64,000 nt of DNA from Isoetes taiwanensis (taxonomy: Eukaryota > Streptophyta > Lycopodiopsida > Isoetales > Isoetaceae). Made by a program: the position numbers and the translations under genes. Of the stretch, positions 1-11,768 are shown piece after piece; the first letter of the stretch is position 1, and each line of letters starts with the position of its first letter. The stretch spans positions 5,895,789 through 5,959,788 of the forward strand of contig JAJEKV010000012.1 of assembly GCA_021234155.1 (NCBI GenBank), written 5' to 3'. The notes below the pieces were generated by a model. The model saw only the letters and a list, made by a program, of their open reading frames with translations, did no database searches and had not been told where the DNA came from.

Positions 1-396
1 GGAGCAGCAACTTGAAACTTACCATTCTAGCAAGGTATATCACCACGAAAAAAAATCGTGGCGACCATGAGAGCCATAGTTTTGCAGAAAAATATTTGAA
101 CTCAGATAAGAAGATATTTGAACTCGGGATGCAAGACTTGCTGTGCATTAGCTCAGATTATTAATAGAACCTACCCTGTTAAAACCGAAATAATCAGCTT
201 ACCTCTATTATGGCCTTCAGTATCGGACCCTCCGGTCACCCAAGCCATACTAAGACTTTAAGAAAACTTTCCAGACTTGCTCAGTGTATATAAGGATAGA
301 ATAATGAGCTTAAGGTTAATAATAATAAGCTTACAGCTATATAATAATATATATGGATAGAATAATGAGCCAAACACTGTACTGATCCGGACTTAA

Positions 397-804
397 TTTA
401 AGAGACCCAGTTTATTCATCGAAAAACAGATATATCATAAGACAGAATCCACATATGCGTTTTACCTGATGGTTTTCGTGGAAGTAGAAGAAATCCAGGC
501 CATAAATTATGAATCTGCATGTAACAGAAAAGATGCCGTTTCTTTTTTTGCCAGCCAGCAAAATCATATGTCTAATGGTCCTATTTCCATAATGTGTTTC
601 TCAGATCCACATAATATACTTCGCCAAGGCCCTCGAGTTGGCTCTGTTCCACTATTTGTGAAAGCTATGGCAAGACAGGGTCGTATTTTCGAGCCAAACC
701 ATAGCAAAAACATATGGCAGATGAGATGCTTACCCGTTTACATTACTCCCATAACTCCTTCTATAGCTCATACCTCAAAGTGCAAAGCAAGAATAAAGAT
801 TTAA
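397..804 (+). other. Coding-like fragment, unidentified
   Basis: The frame is open from 397 to the stop at 804, with the first ATG at 469. The translation has balanced amino-acid composition, unlike the low-complexity translations around it, and includes VFVEVEEIQAINYE and SNGPISIMCFSDPHN. I do not recognise a family. It could be one exon of a decayed host gene, since no neighbouring exon was found on either side. It could also be a chance open frame. No start context or splice sites could be confirmed. Confidence 0.3.
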
Positions 805-2370
805 CATACGGATAAAGCTCATACCTCAAAAACCCCTCGTGTTATTCAAAAATGAAGCAATAAAGAAGTTAACATACGGAATCTAGGGCTAAATACCGTT
901 AAGGCCATGGGAAGCCGTTAAATAATCAACCCTTCAAAGGTCCTATTGAACGAGCCAGAAAAAATGCGCCAGAAGCTCTGCGTAAGGATCCCCTATTACC
1001 GTGGCCATAGCTCGCCTGCTTCCATATCCAGAGCTTCGATCCCCTACGCAGGGCAGACAGATTCGAACCAAGAAAACACAAGAATGCTAAAACCATTGAT
1101 TCTAGAAATTTCGTTTACCTTTTTTTTTCCTCCCCAATGTCCCAAAAAGGTTTGTAATAGATCATATGGGTTTTTTTCAATGGTGTATGGGTTTTTTTTA
1201 ATGGTGTAGGTTTTGTTTTGGTTTTTTTTTTCTGGGTTAATGGTCTTTTTTTAGCAAAAGCATGGGCGTCACATGCGTTGCTTTTGTTGGACGAAGAGGA
1301 GGGTTTATTGTCCTTATCTGGACGTTGTGCACTTGTTGAGGAGAGATGACCTCTGTAACTTTTGGGAGATTGAGAAATTGGTTTGTGCACACTGGTTTGG
1401 ATTCACCGGGGTTCAACTCCCCAGCCAGTTTATCTTCTTATACAGATTTTTGCGTTTAGAGATGGCTTGGATCCGGCCATCCGTTTTGTATAATCCTAAT
1501 CTTGTTATAATCCGGCCTATAGCACGTCACAAACAATTATAATTGGCCATCGTGCGATTAGAGATGGCTTGGATGGCGTTTTGTGACGAATATTCTTGCT
1601 TCGCTTTTTTATTCACATTTGTTTGCAGGTGGCGTTTAGAGACGGCTTCAATTCTTGCTTCAATTTTTCATTTCAAATTTCGTTCCAGATTTGCATGCAT
1701 GTGATTTTGTCTTCCTTCTGCTTCCGGATTTGTTGGCATGTAATTTTGTTCTTCCTTCTGCTTCTTTATTGCTTCTTATGATATTTCGTTTTTGCACCTT
1801 AAATCTGGTGTGGTGGTTTAGTTCCAATTCTGGCGTGGCCTTCTCTGTTTGCCGGCCTCTGTGTGATGTGCCACAATGGGTTCACTGTGGATTATGTTAT
1901 CCACGTCATCCAATGGTTTTAATTGTATGTAATTTATTTCATCCAATGGTTAACTTTAAAAAACAAGAAAAATGTTGCACTTAGACGATAAGGTTAAGAA
2001 CGGCACATCATCATAAATCTATATTCCCACTAAATGGGCTAGGGCATACGTGTGGCCAAATATGCCCCATAGATCATGCACGTTCGATGGCTGAGATCAA
2101 TCCAATGTAATGGGCACCATTAATTCCTTTGCCGCCTCACCATATGGGCAATTAAATATGTGGTCGATGCCCAAAAGAATCCCAATTCTTTTTTTCTTTT
2201 TTCCTTTTTTTAAATTTCTCCTCTTTTTTAAGGCCTATGGCACGTCACAAAAAGGCTCTTGTCACCTCATCATATAGCATTTATTGCAACCTATATGGTG
2301 GGTATATCTGGACTATTCATGCAACACATTCGACGGCTCAGATGAACTCAAATTTGACGTCATTATTAAA
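805..2370. other. Intergenic, AT-rich, no gene seen
   Basis: I see no convincing coding sequence. The stretch contains short T-runs (around 1120-1250), near-repeated phrases such as 'gagatggcttggat' (about 1459 and 1562), and pyrimidine-rich tracts. The open frames here are short and of biased composition. Confidence 0.5.
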
Positions 2371-3245
2371 TATTTATAATAAATTGCAATCCCCCATTCT
2401 ACATTACAATCCCTCATTAATTAAAATCGTGTTCTACATTACAGTCCCTCATTATAGTATTAAATATTTAAATTGCAATCCCCCGTTCTACATTACAATC
2501 TCTCATTACCCCTACTAACCATGAATACCCCATTTCTCGTCATCCCCATTCTTCATAATTTCATAGAAATCCCCAAGTTCTACACTCCCTCATTACCCCT
2601 GCTAAGCCTACTAATCCATTTCTCGTCATCCCCCATTCTTCATTTGTTTAGTAGAAATTCCCATGTTCTAAACTGCAATCCCCCTATTACTCCATCATTA
2701 CCCCCCAATATCCTTGACTACCCCATTTCTCCTCCTCCCCCATTCTTCAAGAAAATCCACATATTCTAATTGCAATCCCCCATTACTCCCTCATTACCCC
2801 TATTAACCCTGACTACCCCATTTCTCGTAATCCCCCATTCTTCATATTTTTAGTAGAAATCCCCATGTTCTAAATTGTAATCCCCCTATTACTCCCTCAT
2901 TACCCCTAGTGCCCCCCCCGACTACCCCATTTCTCCTCATCCCCCATTCCTCATTTTTTACAGAAAATCCCCATATTGTAAATTGCAATCCCCCATTATT
3001 CCATCATTACCCCTATTAACCCTGACTACCCCATTTCTCGTCATCTCCCATTCTTCATATTTTTAGTAGAAATCCCCATGTTCTAAATTGTAATCCCCCT
3101 ATTACTCCCTCATTACCCCTAGTGCCCCTGACTACCCCATTTCTCCTCATCCCCCATTCCTCATTTTTTACAGAAAATCCCCATATTGTAAATTGCAATC
3201 CCCTTGTTACTCCCTCAGTACCCCTAACATAGAACTAGAATCCCC
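2371..3245. repeat. Pyrimidine-rich minisatellite, about 90-115 bp units
   Basis: Variants of a unit containing 'ccccatttctc', 'cccccattcttcat', 'agaaatccccatgttcta' and 'cccctcattacccc'-like phrases recur about every 90-115 bp. There are at least seven occurrences of the 'ccatttctc' phrase between about 2528 and 3140. The segments near 2845-3005 and 3055-3210 resemble each other more than the rest, suggesting a higher-order period of about 208 bp. The + strand is C/T-rich throughout. Confidence 0.8.
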
Positions 3246-3556
3246 TTCTCCTCAAGAAATTATCCTTTGCTCGTCAATCCCCCATTTCCAAAAGGGGGTA
3301 TTTTAAGGAGGATATAGGCATCATTTTTGATGTGCTATTAGAGTTCTGCAATCATTTTTAGGGTCCGTGTTAAATTGGTTTTGGGTGAAAAATATGATAG
3401 CCTTTGGATTGGGTTTTTTTTTACTTCAATGGTTTTATGTGCGGCTGAAGATGGTGTTTCTATTTGTGGCATCTCAGCGTGCTTAAGAGACAGCAAGGAA
3501 GCAAGCAAGCATGGCCGATTGAAGCAAGCATGCATGGCGGATTGTGTGTGCAGCAT

Positions 3557-3658
3557 GAAGCAGGCTGGACCAGGGAATAGAAGTGAATGTAAATTTGAAG
3601 CAGGTTGGACCAGGGAATAGAAGTGAATGTAAATTTGAAGCAGGCTGGATCAGGGAAG
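3557..3658. repeat. 40-bp direct tandem repeat, about 2.5 copies
   Basis: Copies begin at 3557, 3597 and 3637 with 'gaagcaggctggaccaggga' or a one-base variant, followed by 'atagaagtgaatgtaaattt'. The third copy is partial. The first two copies differ at a single base. Confidence 0.9.
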
Positions 3659-3660
3659 AG

Positions 3661-6288
3661 AGTGGATTGAACAAGATAGAACTGCCTTGCCCTTCGAAAG
3701 AGAGCAGGGGAAGGGGGAGCTAAAAACCCTGCCGGATCTCACTAGCATTTCACCTCCTTTGTACCAGCGGCGACCCTCTTGCCGCTTCTTGCTTCCATTA
3801 TGCAAACACATATGGGCAGCAAACACATATGGGCAGAATAGCAATCAAAATAGCTATGCAGCTTAGCTATGTGTTTCCGTTTTGCAAAAATGGGCAGCAA
3901 GTGTTGCATTCTTGTTGTTGAGGGCCGGCAGAAGAATGAAAGGAATGTTTTGCATTCTCGTTGTTGCATGATAGGTCTCTGGCTCAGAGAGTAGCTTGCT
4001 TTGAGAACTGGCCATGTTTGATACTTGTGCTAATTCAAAATTTCCTAGTGTATAATTCCTCGGCTTAGTATTGTAGAAGAGTTCTCTGCCATCATCTTCT
4101 AGCTTCACAAGCGAATACCCAAAAACCTCAGCATGCGCTGGCTGGAGCATGGAGCTCCTTCTGATTTGGGTTTGGGTCCTTGCCACGTGTACGTTGTGCA
4201 GTCCCATGTGTATCACACTATTGATAGAGATCAAGCATCCAACGGCTGACAACTTTTTGATTTTTTTTTTCTAACCCATTAGAGCTAAGGACCCATTAGA
4301 GTATCAACAGTTTTTTCCGGTCGTCTTAAATGCGAAGCGGCATTTTCTCTAGGTACTTCGATTGATATTTTCAAGCCATGGTAGGTTCCCACAATTAGCA
4401 ATATAGGCCTATAAGCACTTTAGTTCAAATATTATCCCGCCCTCCCACCCAATGGGCGGGATAAATTTGAAAAGCATGTCTTTATTTTCTTTATTCGAAC
4501 CAAAACCCTAAACCTTTCTTTATTTTCGATTATTCTTTTCCAACTGCACTGGCTCCAACTGTTTCCAGCTTGCTCTGCCATAATGACCTCTGGTGGTTTT
4601 ATGGAGTTGAATCGATGCAAAAAAGAGGAACGGGGATGGAATGCTGTGACATGAAAATAGTATGATACTGATGTAAACAGGATTCATTTGAAGGAAAGTT
4701 TTGATGCAGAACACAAAGGAAACTGCCTTAAAAGGTATCTTCAAATTCCATAATGCAGTAGTTGTGGAGATTGGAGCTCACATGGAAGTTTGTAGCTGGA
4801 GCCGTTTCATGAGATCGGCACTGTAGAATCGATTCAGAGGAGCAGATTCTTGAAGAACAAAAAGGACCCCTTTCGGTTTATTCCTTTTTATTTAGAAGCA
4901 TACTTGTCTTTTGCTTTCATTTCTTTTCACTTATTTGCTTCCATGTCCTTTCACTGATTGCTTGTTTTTGGCATTGCAGATATGGAAGCCCCCTATTTTT
5001 TGTCCCCATATTAAAACATATAGCTGATTATATTGTGGAATATATTGTAGATTGTTCCTTATTACAATTTGAAACATCACAAATTTTTTACATTGCAGAA
5101 TATATATTGCAGAATACATTGCTTAGTTTGTAATTGTAAAGCTTGGAATTTTTATTTGAAAATAAGATCATACTTTGGAAATGAACATGTGATTGTATAC
5201 TTTGAAATTCAAACTTGGAAATGAGTTGTATACTTCGAAATTTAAACTAAAAATGCATGTTCATGTGTACTCATTTTATTCGACAATGTAAAAATTCCTT
5301 TGTTTACTATAAGTTTTTTATACTTGTTGTTTTCGTTTTATCCAATACATTGTTCCTATAAAACTACACTAGAAAAAAATAATATGTCTAGAAAAAATTG
5401 TGCACACAATACATGGTTGCATTACAAACAAAGAAAATAATATGTGGACAATTAAAGAAAAACTATGCTAAAAAATCCTACATATAAAGACTATGCATTG
5501 TTCCTAGATGAAGACCACATTTAAAAACTATGTGATGTTTCTGTTTTTGAGTGAAAACTACACATAAAATTACGCATTGTTTTTATCTAGAAACCATGGT
5601 GAAGATACACATAAAAACTACGCATTGCTTTCCTCTGAAAATCACGGATGAAAACTACGCGTTATTTGCGTGTGAAAAACCACACTAAACAAGGTGCTGC
5701 GCACGGAGGGTTGCCCTCCATGGCCGGAGGGTAAAGTGGCTTAAATCATACTTCAAAGTCATGTTTTCACAATCAATCAAAATTTCTACTTCAAAACAAT
5801 AGAGTACTTGATACCATGATTTTATGGGAATTGCCCTGAAGAAATCTTTGGTGCTCAGCATATAACAAGTATTGCAGAAGCATAAGGACAAGTTTAATAG
5901 AATAGAGAATGGAAATACATATTTTGTTAGCGTAGAAATGAGAGCAACTCCTTGAAGACCTCTGATCTGTTTTTTAAGCCCAAAGAAATAAAGAAAAGAT
6001 GGAAAAGACATCACTAAAGGAGGGGGAGAAAAGGCCAAACCAACAAGAGAAAGTAAAGATCCAAATTGATCGTGTTATTTGCTACCTAAAAGTTCTTGAT
6101 GGTTGTACAGTGAACAAATAGCAGGCTAAAATATTAGAGGATGGCAAAATACAATAAAAAAAGCACAGATGGCGGAAAAGAGTGGTTTAATCCAACCAAT
6201 CCAAATCGTTATTCCAAATGAAGAATGATTTGCTCGTAGGATGCAAACTACATAAAAAAAACATAAAAGTACAAAGTTTGTGAGTTAC
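3661..6288. other. Intergenic, no gene seen; small degenerate repeats
   Basis: No supported gene. Small structures are present: a 17-bp doublet 'caaacacatatgggcag' at about 3803-3838, and a degenerate series of 'aaaactacacataaaa / tacgcattgttt' phrases from about 5500 to 5690. The final conserved exon of DET1 would be expected on the minus strand between 5690 and 6288. I could not find it. Confidence 0.5.
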
Positions 6289-7960
6289 CTGGTTTAATCT
6301 TGAACTTCAGCACATTAGGACGTCTTCTAGAAGTGAACTTGATAGGATTCTCTATGCTAGTGATATGACGCTCTAAAGAAGATACAATCTACAAGAACAA
6401 AAGTAGGCACAACTTGGTTAGCATACAATAGCTCAACAATCAATTTCCTGAAGACAAATATATTCCTTTAAACATGAATCTATGCTGCAATTATTTCCTT
6501 TGCTACTAGTTTCATTATTGACGCCATACCTTTTCATCAAAATTAAAAAGTGAATGATCTAAAAACGCCAATGGGTTTTGTGATTGTGCATTAAATGGCA
6601 ATATTGCAAGTGTCCTTCTAATAACCTGCAAATGAGCAGCATCAGTAACAAGGATGATACAAAGATCTCTGGATGAATTTGCCTGTGCATGATTATATAT
6701 CTTTGCAAGTCTCTGCTTTCATAGTTGGACCATAAAAAACATTATTTGAATATGATGTTATATATCGCATAGACTGTTAGGGTACACGGAAAAAATTGCA
6801 GAAATTTTCATAAAACCGAAGAAACTCTTCAGATGAATTCTGTCAATTACCAAAGATGCAACATGTTTTCAACCCTTAAAATAGATGCATTACAAGAGAT
6901 TCAAAGTCACAAACCTGCTCAAATTCTAAAATTTCTGTTGTCTCAAAGTTGTAAACCACGAAAATTAATGTCTGCACATCTCAGATTATGTGACCCCTAA
7001 TATAAGGAGAATATATACTCAATGACATTCAAAAGATGTAAATCACCTCAGTACTTCCAAATCTTATCAGCAAATGATGTTGATCCAGAAACTGTACCTA
7101 TAACAGATAATAAAAGCTCTATTTGTTTTTTCTCCACATAAATGAGCAAAGTAAAACAAACAAAATATCTTTAGCATAATCAGTCCATATATTGTTGAAC
7201 CGATAATAAAAGCACTTGAGTTGTTGAGCCTTCTGCAAGCCAATGATCAGTACTCACAAGTGCCAATAAAACAACCACATAAACATTTGAATATGCCAAG
7301 TTAATGGAAGGAAGGAAGGAAGGATCTTGTTCCTGATTCCATATGGATTGAAATTTAAAGGACAATAGACGTCATTTAATGCCTCCAAGAAGCTTTCCTA
7401 TCCCATCTGGTTGAGATGATCTTCCTTCACTGGGCTTAACAGCAGCAGAAGCTCCGGCTATACTTTCTGTGCTTCGAGGTCTTATATGACCATTTTCTGA
7501 TGCGTTTCCAAAATTTCTAGCACTTAACATCGAATCTCTTTGTTGTAATGTCTCCTTGTGCTCTCTTTGAAATATTTATATTTGAATGAGATGTTGATGC
7601 ATGCTCGGTGCTTCTCACACCATTAGCTGCAAATTCCACCTGCCTAAGTGCAGGAGGTTGTCTACTGCTAATAACATATTCTACTGGCCTTTGTCCCCGC
7701 ATTCTTCCTTCAGAAATTATAGACCTTCCAGAAATACTTGTCTGGGCAACACCATTGAATTTGTTATTATTCATATGATGGTTAATTCTTTCTTCATTTT
7801 CTGATCCCACAACTACAATGGAAACTAATTGAGGCCATACATGCCTCCCCACCCAAGCTTATTTCTCTCCTTCTTGCAAATGTATTGTGATGCAATGAAT
7901 TTTCTATAGGCCTATCCGCTGGATAGGAGGTCTCACCGTCATCATATCTTTCAGAACCCG
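6289..7960 (-). pseudogene. DET1: DET1 homologue, C-terminal half, broken
   Basis: DET1 is a nuclear protein of the DDB1-CUL4 ubiquitin-ligase system that represses light responses. On the minus strand, exons with good splice signals join in frame. 7097-7047 encodes FLDQHHLLIRFGS. 6971-6915 encodes VVYNFETTEILEFEQ. 6625-6530 encodes ILPFNAQSQ and SLFNFDEK. 6388-6289 encodes ENPIKFTSRRRPNVLKFKIK. These match the order and spacing of DET1 C-terminal motifs (HHLLIKFGS, VYNMETTE, PFxxQSQSP, LKFKIKP). Upstream, 7960-7320 reads into GGIK-stop-RLLSFKFQSIWN, where the family has GIKQRLLSF; the TGA is at 7374-7372. At least one frameshift lies between about 7860 and 7530. I see neither the exon between IWN and FLD, nor the segment between FEQ and PFN in full, nor the last exon. 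It is probably a pseudogene; an annotation with unusual introns is less likely. Confidence 0.75.
7306..7323. repeat. (GGAA)n microsatellite
   Basis: Four and a half GGAA units lie inside the broken DET1 exon, just beyond the in-frame stop. This may mark where the exon end was rearranged. Confidence 0.85.
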
Positions 7961-10437
7961 CACGAGCCCGCAAGAGAAATTACATCTTTTTTTGGAAGAA
8001 CCGTGACTAACCTAGATTTTGAATTTCTCTTATACTCATTCAAGATTCCCTAGATTGCCTCAAGATTTTCTGAGATTATGTTGGATCTAATAACCAAACG
8101 TGAGGGGGAGGTAGGACCAACACACACCCAAGTTTATCAGAGTGGAGGGGGATTGAATAGATTGTGTTTGAATTTGATTTCGAGGATAAAATAAAAACCT
8201 TTAGTTTCAATTCACTCAAATGTATAATAGGGGAGGGGGGCATTGAATAGATCGTGTTTGAACAAATCAATTACGAAGATTGAAAAATAAAAACTTTAAA
8301 TGGCATTTTTAACTAGCTTTCTTATGAATGGATTGCATGTTTTGCAATCCAAATAGGAGTACAAATTTGAACATTGAGATCCAACAATTCGTCCATTACA
8401 TCTTTCAGAACTAATTCGTCCAGGCACAAATTTAAGAAATAAATAATTTAATTTTATGCCTAATATATATCATGTTGCAACATTCCGATGGCATTCAAGA
8501 TATATTAAAAAATAACCAATAAATGCGTGCCCCACATAAGTATGAGCGTGTATCAGTTCTTCTGTGTAAGAATGATCCCCAACATTGAGCACACATACAA
8601 GTGTGTATCAGTTGTTCCGTGCAAGAATGATCCCCTTGCATGACATAAGACTGATCCTTGTGCAAGGACAAATTCTAATTTGACTACCTAGAATGTAAAG
8701 CTGATAAGACTATCCTTTCTGCCAAGGCTAATACGACATATTCCCTTGTGTTATAGGTAATGCATGTGCATGAAGTTGCCTAAGTGTCAATCTTTAAGGA
8801 AGATCATTAATTTTTCATCTGGATCATCTTCTTGATGACCCAAAAATCATTTTTTCTTGAATTGTAGTACCGGTAATCATTTTATCGGTATACTATTTAC
8901 ATCTCTATTACATCAAGATAAGTGGATGAGCATTCCGTTCGGTTTTTTATTCATTCTTAAGCAGAATGACAAATCGCCTCAACCTATAGAATCTATTAAG
9001 CAGCAAAATGGGCTCAGCCATTCTTGCTTCCCTATTCTGTTCTATATCACATCATGTTAGTGAAACCGCATGCAATAACTCTACTAGTTTTATCGTATAT
9101 GTTATTTTATTGTAACAAGATTTGTACGTTATGCATGTGGCTTATGCTTTGTGCGCTATGTCTATTTAAGCCATATGTCGTATGATTGGACAAACAGAGC
9201 TTTCTTTCTGCCGCCAAAGTCAAAATAACCATGCCAAAAATATGCAAGAATTGTTTGCTTGCAAGAACCCTATACTTTAAGAACTGGCCAAGAATTCTCA
9301 AGAATCCTCACATACTTAAGGGAATCCTCTAAGGATAAATTCTTTAGCTCTAGCTGCTTAGTGGTTGTGCTGCAGCTCACCTTAAAGCTGCAAATCTTCA
9401 ATTCACTATCCAGATCTGCAACATCAAGGTCGTTTTTTTAAATATAAATTAGCTCACAATCACTACCATAGTGGCCTCAAATAATAACTAAAACGACTAT
9501 TGATTTGTTGCGCACGATTGTCAAGATCTGTGACCCTGTAGTAATCACATTGATGTGTTGCACGATTGACAAAATCTGTGACAATATTAGTGCTTGTTCA
9601 CATTTCCTTTCATTTCTCTCCCCAACCAAAGTAGACAGAATTTTTGGATCAAGGGCACCATATTCGTATTAACACAGAACATAACATACAAAAACTTTAA
9701 AACATGAACAACCAAATTAGAATAAAGCATGATTTCATTCATTGGAGAGAATAACGCAATTTTGAGAATTTCAAGCATAGGTAATTTGCTCAAGCACGAA
9801 TACTTTCACCTACTTCTTGAGCCCAAGATACATGAGGTCACATGATACATATATTCATACAAATTATGCATTATACTTGTACGTGTACATGATACTTGTA
9901 CACGCTCAATAATGGCGCTACAATGTACACCAATAATTCACATCAATAATTTTACTTGACTATAATAGCAGCTCCATTCGGTGGTAGAGGTCATTCACCT
10001 CCCATAGATTATTCGCCTATTCCGGTGCACCACATCGAGGCGATCAAGTGCTCAATGAGCTACAATGATATTGTCAGTTGCCAAATAAGGGGTATTCTTC
10101 TTGATCCCTATCTGCAATCCAAAGCTAATGGTGGTGAGATTCGTTGCTAACTCGTGTTATGATCCATCTTATTTGGCTTCCTGGGCGCAATAGCTATGAG
10201 ATAAATGGGATCACCTCAGCAGGTGTTGATGATGAGTGAATCACCTATTCAGCAATGTATAGTGTAGTGATGTTCTGGCATATAAAATATAGTAATGCAT
10301 AAGAGCACTTGTATTAATATGAAAAATGCAGAGAGTAATAAAAAAATAACTACTTTAATGTACCTTGAAGACTCAAGTTTCATCTCCGTCCTCTGAGGCC
10401 TCTTTAGCCAATAGTTCCTGCACCTGGATTCCTATGC
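7961..10437. other. Intergenic, no supported gene; one short direct repeat
   Basis: An imperfect direct repeat lies at about 8117-8281: 'gagggggattgaatagatt gtgtttgaa' and 'gaggggggcattgaatagatc gtgtttgaa', each followed by a related AT-rich tail. Two short coding-like frames occur, about 9432-9270 on the minus strand and 9956-10150 on the plus strand, but I cannot assign either to a family. Otherwise this is AT-rich single-copy-looking DNA. Confidence 0.45.
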
Positions 10438-10703
10438 TAGCGGGGATCACAACCAATAATGGCTGGTTCAGCTAACCAAGCATAGTCTATCGTTTTGAGA
10501 GGCTGATAGCGTGGTCTGTCATTAGGATTCGGCCGCCACTTTTTATGCCAGCAGTCCCGATACTGTTGAGCGTATGCGGTACCTTTCCTAGCCACAGGTT
10601 CCCACCAAGACACAAAAACCTCATTATAATGAGGGGCAGTGGGGTCTTGTATAGGAGCCTCCTCTGCATAGGCTACCCATGTAGGACATGCATCTGCCGG
10701 CCT
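10438..10703 (-). pseudogene. 3' part of an interrupted unidentified ORF
   Basis: The minus-strand frame runs from the LTR edge at 10703 to a TAG at 10440-10438. It encodes a W-rich segment containing WVAYAEEAPIQDP, VFVSWWEPVARKG and YRDCWHKKWRPNP. Read across the 10704-14300 insertion with one target-site copy removed, it continues the frame of 14537-14301 without a break (LLVTP then ADACPTWVAY). That is strong evidence that the two pieces were one ORF before the insertion. Family not recognised; it may be a host gene or an ORF of a third element. Confidence 0.6.
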
Positions 10704-11714
10704 TGTTGACGCAAGATTTGCACCTTGATCAACACCTGGAATCTAATACTTACGGTCTGGACCTCCAGAGTTGTTTGATGGCACAACTCTGCCTTAAAGG
10801 CAACTCAAGCTTTGTAGAATGTTCAAGTTAGGGGCAGAATTATGTCTGAGTTCAGATTGGGCAATGTGCATGCAACAGGTCAAGGCACGCAGCACTAAGA
10901 AATGCTCAAGAACATAGGTAATGCTCAATAAGTTTTGAGCTTGGGTTTAAACTTCAAAAGGATTGAAGAAACAAACGAATTCTTATATTTCCATGCAAAA
11001 ATAACAGGACAAAGGATTGAATCAGATCACTGGATTAACAACAACAGCTATATATCAAGCAAACTCGATTTAGAAAAGGATAGATAATAACATCAAATAT
11101 TATTTTGTGACAAAAGCAACAATGCAAGACTTCTTGCATAATGGCCCGTGAGCATTTCGTTTGAGTCTCCTCCTTTTATTAGAGCAATCCACCGAGTTTC
11201 TTCAAGAATCAAGAAATCCTGGCCCTAAACCGACCTTATCTTACGCCGTTCAATCTTGCCCTTTGTTTGGATATGCCCAAATTTGGACATCTCATTCTAG
11301 GCCTTTCCCCATAAATAGTGCTTTTTCTTGGCACGCGGCATGGCTAAATTAATGGACCTCAATCTTGCCCTTTGTTTGTATATGCCCAAATTTGGACATC
11401 TCATTCTAGGCCTTTCCCCATAAATAGTGCTTTTTCTTGGCACGCGGCATGGCTAAATTAATGGACCTCTGTACTCAAATGTATGCAATGGTCTCTACGT
11501 TTTCTCAAACATCTTCATTTTGCTGGCATAGTTGCATGGACAAGTTCTTATAGGTCTTGGGGAGAGGAACGGAGAAAAAAATATGAATAGAACTAGGAAA
11601 AATTTGTGCAATAGTGGAAACCGAATATGCAGACAATGGGTCTAATAAAAGAAAAATGTGAAGCAATGCACAATTGGAAAAACAGAGGATGTTGGCCACG
11701 AAAGTGAGCCAACA
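10704..11714 (-). repeat. 3' LTR of gag-only element
   Basis: This LTR is 1011 bp and nearly identical to 13416-14300. It is longer because a segment of about 110 bp ('caatcttgccctttgtttg' to 'ttaatggacct') is tandemly duplicated at about 11249-11468. The other LTR also lacks a short 'aaatttggacatctcatt' piece. The close similarity outside these indels suggests a fairly recent insertion. Confidence 0.85.
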
Positions 11715-11768
11715 TATGGCCCAAAAATAGCAGGCTGGTCCCCTCAGCCGACAACTAGGGTTGTGGAA

